NCBI GenBank assembly: GCA_007988745.1
Contig: BJUT01000048.1
Location: 1 to 32,274, forward strand
Length of the DNA: 32,274 nucleotides
From: Pseudoalteromonas atlantica
Lineage (GTDB): Bacteria; Pseudomonadota; Gammaproteobacteria; Enterobacterales; Alteromonadaceae
Reading direction: 5' to 3'
The notes under the pieces were generated by a model, which saw only the letters and a list, made by a program, of their open reading frames with translations, had not been told where the DNA came from and ran no database searches. A program made the position numbers and the translations under genes. Of this stretch, positions 28,097 to 32,274 are shown in pieces; the stretch's first letter is position 1, and every line of letters begins with the position of its first letter.

Positions 28097-28126
28097 TTTA
28101 TAAAACGAGTTATAAATATCTGTAAA
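28097..28126 (-). promoter_or_regulatory. Candidate sigma-70 promoter upstream of gmd
   Basis: On the minus strand TTTACA (28126-28121) and TATAAA (28102-28097) are 18 bases apart, each 5/6 to consensus, 38 bp before the gmd ATG. The rest of the 162-bp gap between manC and gmd shows a short CACCT/AGGTG hairpin without a T-tract and nothing else. Tentative because the region is very AT-rich. Confidence 0.4.
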
Positions 28127-28221
28127 CATATTTTATTTGCATAAAGCTTAAATTTACTAAAGCCTTACTCACCTACTATTACAGGTGCTATTATGCAAAA
28201 TTTATATCTCACTAACGCGTA

Positions 28222-29637
28222 TCAATCTTTATCAAACCCATACAAATCTTCTAAGCGTACTATATCATCTTTGGCGATATACGAGCCCGTTTGTACTTCT
28301 ATCATTACTAGTGGGATACTGCCTGGGTTTTCTATTGAATGCACTGCACCAATAGGAATATACGTTGATTGATTTTCGGTTATTAGCGATTCTTTATCGT
28401 CGCAGCGCACTTTTGCCGTACCCGATACTACAATCCAATGCTCTGCACGATGGTAATGCATTTGCAGCGATAAACGTGCATGGGGCTTAATAGTGACTTG
28501 CTTTGATTTATAACGCTCGCCGCGTTGTAGTAAGTTTATGTGCCCCCAAGGGCGATAGACTGTACGGTGCTGTACCGATTCCAGGCGTTCGTCACGATTT
28601 AGTTGCTCAACTACTTTTTTAACGTCTTGCACACGTGATTTATCAGCTATCAATACGGCATCGCTAGTTTCCACAATCACTAAGTCACTAACCCCCACGG
28701 TAGCAACTAGCTTATCTCGAGCGTCTACTAGGCAATTTTTGGTATCTATGCTTTTGATATCACCGCGTTTTACATTTTGGTTTTCGTCTTTTTCTTTTAC
28801 TTCCCAAATTGATGACCACGAGCCTACATCGCTCCAACCGGCATCCAGCGGCACCATTGCGGCATGCTCTGTTTGCTCCATGATAGCGTAATCGATTGAG
28901 TCGTCTGGGCAGGTTAAAAATGTTTCAGCATCAACGCGCACAAACTCAGAGTCGTTTACTGCATTTTGTATTGCGGCTTTACATGCCGTAAGTATTTCTG
29001 GCTGGTGTTTTTCAAGCTCTTGAATGTAGGTGCTGGCCTTAAATAAGAACATACCACTGTTCCAAAAATATTCGCCCGACTCAACATAACTTGTTGCTGT
29101 TTTTAAATTTGGTTTTTCTACAAACTCTTCAACGGTTAGGCAATCGCTACCTTTAATTTTTTTACCACTGCGTATATAACCGTAACCGGTTTCTGGCTTA
29201 TCTGGCACTATACCAAAGGTCACTAGCCGACCGGTTTCTGCGCATGCTTGGGCTTGCTTTATTGCTTCATGAAACGCGTTAATATCGGTAATAACATGAT
29301 CAGCTGCTAACACAAGCAGTAACGGATCAGAACCTTTTTCAATGGCTTTTATAGCCGCTAAAGCAACCGCAGGGGCTGTATTTCGGCCTTGTGGTTCTAA
29401 TAAAATATCACCGCCAAGTGCATCAATTTCGTTTAGTTGCTCTGCAACTACAAAACGGTGGCCTTTATTACATATAATTGACGGAGCAAGTGTTTCTAGC
29501 CCTTTTAAGCGTAAAATGGTTTCTTGTAACATCGTGCTTTCACCAATTAATGACAAAAACTGTTTAGGATGCTGTTTACGTGATAATGGCCATAACCGTG
29601 AACCATTTCCACCTGACATAATTACAGGTAAGATCAT
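28222..29637 (-). CDS. manC: Mannose-1-phosphate guanylyltransferase / mannose-6-phosphate isomerase (ManC)
   Basis: 471 aa, the usual length for the bifunctional type. The nucleotidyltransferase signature is VIMSGGNGSRLWPLSRKQHP at the N-terminus, with VLAADHVI near 110, VEEFVEKPN near 176 and WNSGMFLF near 196. The C-terminal 120 residues are the cupin isomerase domain (YRPWGHINLLQRGERYKSKQ, LQMHYHRAEHWIVVSGTA). It forms GDP-mannose from mannose-1-phosphate and GTP. AAAGGAT precedes the ATG. A separate ManA lies just upstream, so the isomerase step is encoded twice, which is common in such loci. Confidence 0.95.
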   Translation of the reverse strand: MILPVIMSGGNGSRLWPLSRKQHPKQFLSLIGESTMLQETILRLKGLETLAPSIICNKGHRFVVAEQLNEIDALGGDILLEPQGRNTAPAVALAAIKAIEKGSDPLLLVLAADHVITDINAFHEAIKQAQACAETGRLVTFGIVPDKPETGYGYIRSGKKIKGSDCLTVEEFVEKPNLKTATSYVESGEYFWNSGMFLFKASTYIQELEKHQPEILTACKAAIQNAVNDSEFVRVDAETFLTCPDDSIDYAIMEQTEHAAMVPLDAGWSDVGSWSSIWEVKEKDENQNVKRGDIKSIDTKNCLVDARDKLVATVGVSDLVIVETSDAVLIADKSRVQDVKKVVEQLNRDERLESVQHRTVYRPWGHINLLQRGERYKSKQVTIKPHARLSLQMHYHRAEHWIVVSGTAKVRCDDKESLITENQSTYIPIGAVHSIENPGSIPLVMIEVQTGSYIAKDDIVRLEDLYGFDKD

Positions 29638-29681
29638 TGCTTTATCCTTTCAATTTCATAAAAATTCTTTTTAATATATGT

Positions 29682-30905
29682 TTAATTGGGTGTACTTGCT
29701 CTTGCAACTTGCCCCTTACCTTTTAAGTGATAAGCTTTACTCTGTGCTGATACAAAACAACTTTGACCTGCCTTTAAAGTTAAACTTTTATTATTGCCCG
29801 CAATAACAGCGACCTCACCTTCTATAACAAATAAAATCTCAGCAGAATGGACTTTGCAGGACAGCTTAGAAGAATTATTTTCCAAAGAAACAATACTCAA
29901 CTGAAAATCCTCTACATCGGTGCAAAAGCATTGCTCGTATTCATTTAAAGACGTGCATGCTATTTTTAAGTTGTTATGGTCTATTGGTTTAAACACTGTG
30001 GTATGCAATAGCTCATTAATATCAATATGCTTATGTGTTAAACCACCGCGTAAAACGTTATCAGAGTTAGCCATTATTTCAAGTGAAGTACCTTTTAAGT
30101 AAGCATGTAACGTTCCTGCACTCAAATACATTGCTTCACCAGGCTGCAATATTATGTGGTTAATTAAAAACGGGCTTAACACACCAATATCCCCTGGATA
30201 TTCTGTATTTAGCTCAATAGCTAACTGCCAAAGTCTTTGAAATTCTTTAGAATCTTCATTCTTATTAAAGCGTATCTCAATATTATGTATAGCTTCATAC
30301 ACCAATTCACCTGGCTCTGGGTGGGTCATCAGCGCTTCATAAAAATTTTTTAAACCATCAGAGTTTAACGAATCAGCTAATTTATTAATTAGCAAACCTA
30401 ACTTAGGTCCTTTAATTAAATCAAATAGTTCAATTATTTGGCTATATTGGCGAAAACCATTTAAAGCATGAAATTCGGTTATCGCATAAACAAGCTCTGG
30501 CTTATGGTTTTTGTCTTTGTAGTTTCGGTGCGGTGCCGACAAGGGGATTTTCTTTATGTTTTCTTTTTCCCATCCAGCTATTGCCTGTGCTTTATTTGGA
30601 TGACTTTGAATAGACAACGGCGAATCGGCCGATAACACCTTAAATAAAAAAGACAGTTCGTTAGTAAACTTGTTAGCACACTTTGGACCTAGCACGGCCA
30701 CCGGTTCGTTTGCAATTAACTCGCTTAACGGCATTTGCTGTTTGTTATTTAAATTGACAAACGACACCGCTTTAGGGTGTGCTCCCATCCAGAGTTCTGC
30801 TAATGGTCGGTTGTCAGGGTTTTGATACCCATACAATTCGACCATGGTTTTAGGGCAACCCCAATCGTTATTAATTATGGGGTTTTCTAAATGATAAACT
30901 GTCAT
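29682..30905 (-). CDS. manA: Mannose-6-phosphate isomerase, class I
   Basis: 407 aa, cupin fold type I isomerase. Zinc ligands can be located: Gln and His in SIQSHPNK near residue 97, Glu in HKPELVYAITEFHALNGFR near 135, and the last His in LSAGTLHAYLKG near 265. The MANSDNVLRGGLTHKHID block is the usual active-site signature. It interconverts fructose-6-phosphate and mannose-6-phosphate, the entry to the GDP-mannose route. It lies 39 bases after rfbB and 44 bases before manC on the same strand, so these three genes are probably one transcript. The C-terminal 70 residues are the usual cupin-like extension. Confidence 0.94.
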   Translation of the reverse strand: MTVYHLENPIINNDWGCPKTMVELYGYQNPDNRPLAELWMGAHPKAVSFVNLNNKQQMPLSELIANEPVAVLGPKCANKFTNELSFLFKVLSADSPLSIQSHPNKAQAIAGWEKENIKKIPLSAPHRNYKDKNHKPELVYAITEFHALNGFRQYSQIIELFDLIKGPKLGLLINKLADSLNSDGLKNFYEALMTHPEPGELVYEAIHNIEIRFNKNEDSKEFQRLWQLAIELNTEYPGDIGVLSPFLINHIILQPGEAMYLSAGTLHAYLKGTSLEIMANSDNVLRGGLTHKHIDINELLHTTVFKPIDHNNLKIACTSLNEYEQCFCTDVEDFQLSIVSLENNSSKLSCKVHSAEILFVIEGEVAVIAGNNKSLTLKAGQSCFVSAQSKAYHLKGKGQVARASTPN

Positions 30906-30944
30906 GCAGATAGCTCTTTATTAGTAAAAACGACTTGGTACATT

Positions 30945-32024
30945 TTATAAAAGTACTTCCCACCACGTTTCGTTATCTAAATACCAATCTAGTGTTTTAG
31001 CAAAACCGGTTTCAAAACTCTCTGCCGGTACATAACCTAGCTCGTTATTGGTTTTTGTTGCATCAATAGCGTAACGACGGTCGTGCCCAGCGCGGTCCTC
31101 TACGTAGGTAATGAGCTGCTCGACGTTATTTGCTATAGCCGATTTAGCGTTCGGAAAACGCTTTGCAAGCGCTGGGTTTGTAGCAAACTTTTCACCCATT
31201 ACTTTACACACTAGTTTAACTATATCTATATTGGCCCATTCGTTATTGCCACCAATGTTATAGTTTTCGCCAATACGCCCCTTTTGTAGTACCAGCTCTA
31301 TACCACGGGCGTGGTCTTCTACGTATAACCAGTCACGAATTTGCTTGCCATCACCATATACCGGCAGCGGTTTATCATTTAAAATATTGGTTACGATTAA
31401 AGGAATTAACTTTTCGGGAAAATGGTACGGCCCATAGTTGTTAGAGCAGTTTGATGTTGTTACCTCAAGGCCATAAGTATGGTGGTACGCGCGCACTAAA
31501 TGGTCACTCGCCGCTTTAGATGCTGAATATGGTGAATTTGGTGCGTAGGCTGTTTCCTCAGTAAAAGCTGGATCGGTAGCGCTTAACGTGCCGTAGACTT
31601 CGTCAGTGCTTACATGATGAAAGCGATGTACCGAAGGCTCATAACCAGCCTCTTTCGGCTCGTCTATCCACTTTTTTTTAGCTGCCTTTAATAAGCTATA
31701 TGTACCAAGTATGTTTGTTTCTATGAATGCGTCCGGCCCAGTTATAGAGCGATCTACATGCGACTCGGCAGCAAAATGTACAATGGTGTTTAGTTGATAC
31801 ATATCAATTAGACTTTCTACTAATGCTGTATCGCAAATATCACCGTGTACAAAGGTCATATTTGGGTTGTTCTCTACTAGATCAAGGTTAGCTTTATTAC
31901 CTGCATAGGTAAGCGCATCAAGCACTATTACTTTGTCTTTTGGGTGGTTAGCAAGCCAGTAATGAACAAAATTTGCACCGATAAACCCTGCTCCACCTGT
32001 TACTAGTAGATTTTTTACTGTCAT
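30945..32024 (-). CDS. rfbB: dTDP-glucose 4,6-dehydratase
   Basis: 359 aa. It shows LLVTGGAGFIGANFVHYWL, HFAAESHVDRSI, the catalytic STDEVYG, YSASKAASDHL (YxxxK) and NCSNNYGPYHFPEKLIPL, all RfbB/RmlB hallmarks. It converts dTDP-glucose to dTDP-4-keto-6-deoxyglucose, the branch point for L-rhamnose and dTDP-amino sugars. No rfbA, rfbC or rfbD is in this window; they may lie elsewhere, and the end sugar is open. It is the first gene of the right-hand cluster. GGA lies seven to eight bases before the ATG. Confidence 0.95.
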   Translation of the reverse strand: MTVKNLLVTGGAGFIGANFVHYWLANHPKDKVIVLDALTYAGNKANLDLVENNPNMTFVHGDICDTALVESLIDMYQLNTIVHFAAESHVDRSITGPDAFIETNILGTYSLLKAAKKKWIDEPKEAGYEPSVHRFHHVSTDEVYGTLSATDPAFTEETAYAPNSPYSASKAASDHLVRAYHHTYGLEVTTSNCSNNYGPYHFPEKLIPLIVTNILNDKPLPVYGDGKQIRDWLYVEDHARGIELVLQKGRIGENYNIGGNNEWANIDIVKLVCKVMGEKFATNPALAKRFPNAKSAIANNVEQLITYVEDRAGHDRRYAIDATKTNNELGYVPAESFETGFAKTLDWYLDNETWWEVLL

Positions 32025-32145
32025 TTTTTTTCCGCTTTATAAATTTCACTTTAAGTGTTTGACATTGAAAGTATTGTTATGCACCGATAGGGGCAAAGCC
32101 CTCAGTCCAATTCATTATTTGCCTACACTAGATAATTTTTCTTGC
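32025..32145 (-). promoter_or_regulatory. Leader region upstream of rfbB
   Basis: About 120 bp between the rfbB start and the flanking repeat. A promoter for the right-hand operon should lie here or in the repeat, but no well-spaced -35/-10 pair stands out. A short GGGC-AAA-GCCC hairpin is at about 32091-32101. I find no match to the JUMPstart/ops element that often precedes polysaccharide operons. Confidence 0.35.
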
Positions 32146-32149
32146 GCCT

Positions 32150-32274
32150 GCAATTGCTACTGTTTTTTCATTGTATTCTTGGTGATGATAATCTCTCATC
32201 ACTTTATGAGCTTTAGCCCAAACCATTTTACCACCGAGGACATAGAAGCCCTGCGCGCTGAACCGAGAAGTTAC
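32150..32274 (+). repeat. Repeat-family copy at the right window edge
   Basis: A degenerate right arm ends at 32186 (TTCTTGGTGAT). It is followed by the conserved inter-unit segment (ATAATCTCTCATCACTTTAT, then CTTTAGCCCAAACC). From 32230 a new left arm follows (ACCACCGAGGACATAGAAG) with the CTGCGCGCT inner palindrome, cut by the window end. The orientation matches the central and left-edge copies. Confidence 0.85.

Noticed and set aside
32025..32145. JUMPstart/ops antitermination element upstream of rfbB
   Set aside because: GGCGCAAG is present on the minus strand near 32140, but it does not match the ops core GGCGGTAG and the surrounding JUMPstart sequence is absent.

Overview
The window is an AT-rich gammaproteobacterial segment holding most of a surface-polysaccharide (O-antigen, capsule or exopolysaccharide) locus. 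Protein style, low GC and the interspersed repeats suggest a marine Alteromonadales genome such as Pseudoalteromonas. That placement is an inference, as there is no rRNA or marker gene. Nearly every gene is on the minus strand, so transcription runs from high to low coordinates.

Right part (about 32.0 to 13.9 kb). The order in transcription is rfbB, manA, manC, gmd, an rmd-like reductase, a sulfotransferase-like gene, a 1233-aa double glycosyltransferase, manB, a 916-aa GT2+GT4 glycosyltransferase, a second sulfotransferase-like gene, and a three-domain WcbI / capsular glycosyltransferase / serine-acetyltransferase-like protein. ManA, ManB and ManC make GDP-mannose from fructose-6-phosphate. 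Gmd and the reductase then probably make GDP-D-rhamnose (GDP-6-deoxy-D-talose is the alternative). RfbB opens a dTDP-sugar branch whose other enzymes are not in view.

Middle (about 13.9 to 10.1 kb). This interrupts the locus. It holds relics of an IS3-like transposase and of a secreted-protein gene, then a tandem array of about 128-bp imperfectly palindromic units. A small gene for a GxxExxY (PDDEXK_3-type nuclease fold) protein lies inside the array. Next comes a plus-strand beta-CASP metallo-beta-lactamase gene unrelated to polysaccharide synthesis.

Left part (about 10.1 to 0.07 kb). This is a second minus-strand operon with overlapping or nearly touching genes: a stand-alone HAD-associated C-terminal module, an RgpF+HAD protein, sulfotransferase-like, GT61, sulfotransferase-like, and three GT2 glycosyltransferases. 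The product is most easily read as a rhamnan-like glycan that is sulfated, because four separate sulfotransferase-like genes lie in the locus, and probably acetylated. No flippase, polymerase, ABC exporter, initiating transferase or PAPS synthesis gene is in the window.

The same repeat family ends the window on both sides (1-58 and about 32150-32274), in the same orientation as the central array. The two halves of the polysaccharide locus are therefore bracketed by direct copies of one repeat family. The repeat/GxxExxY association is the least explained structure here. The sulfated-glycan gene set and the split HAD module are the next most interesting.
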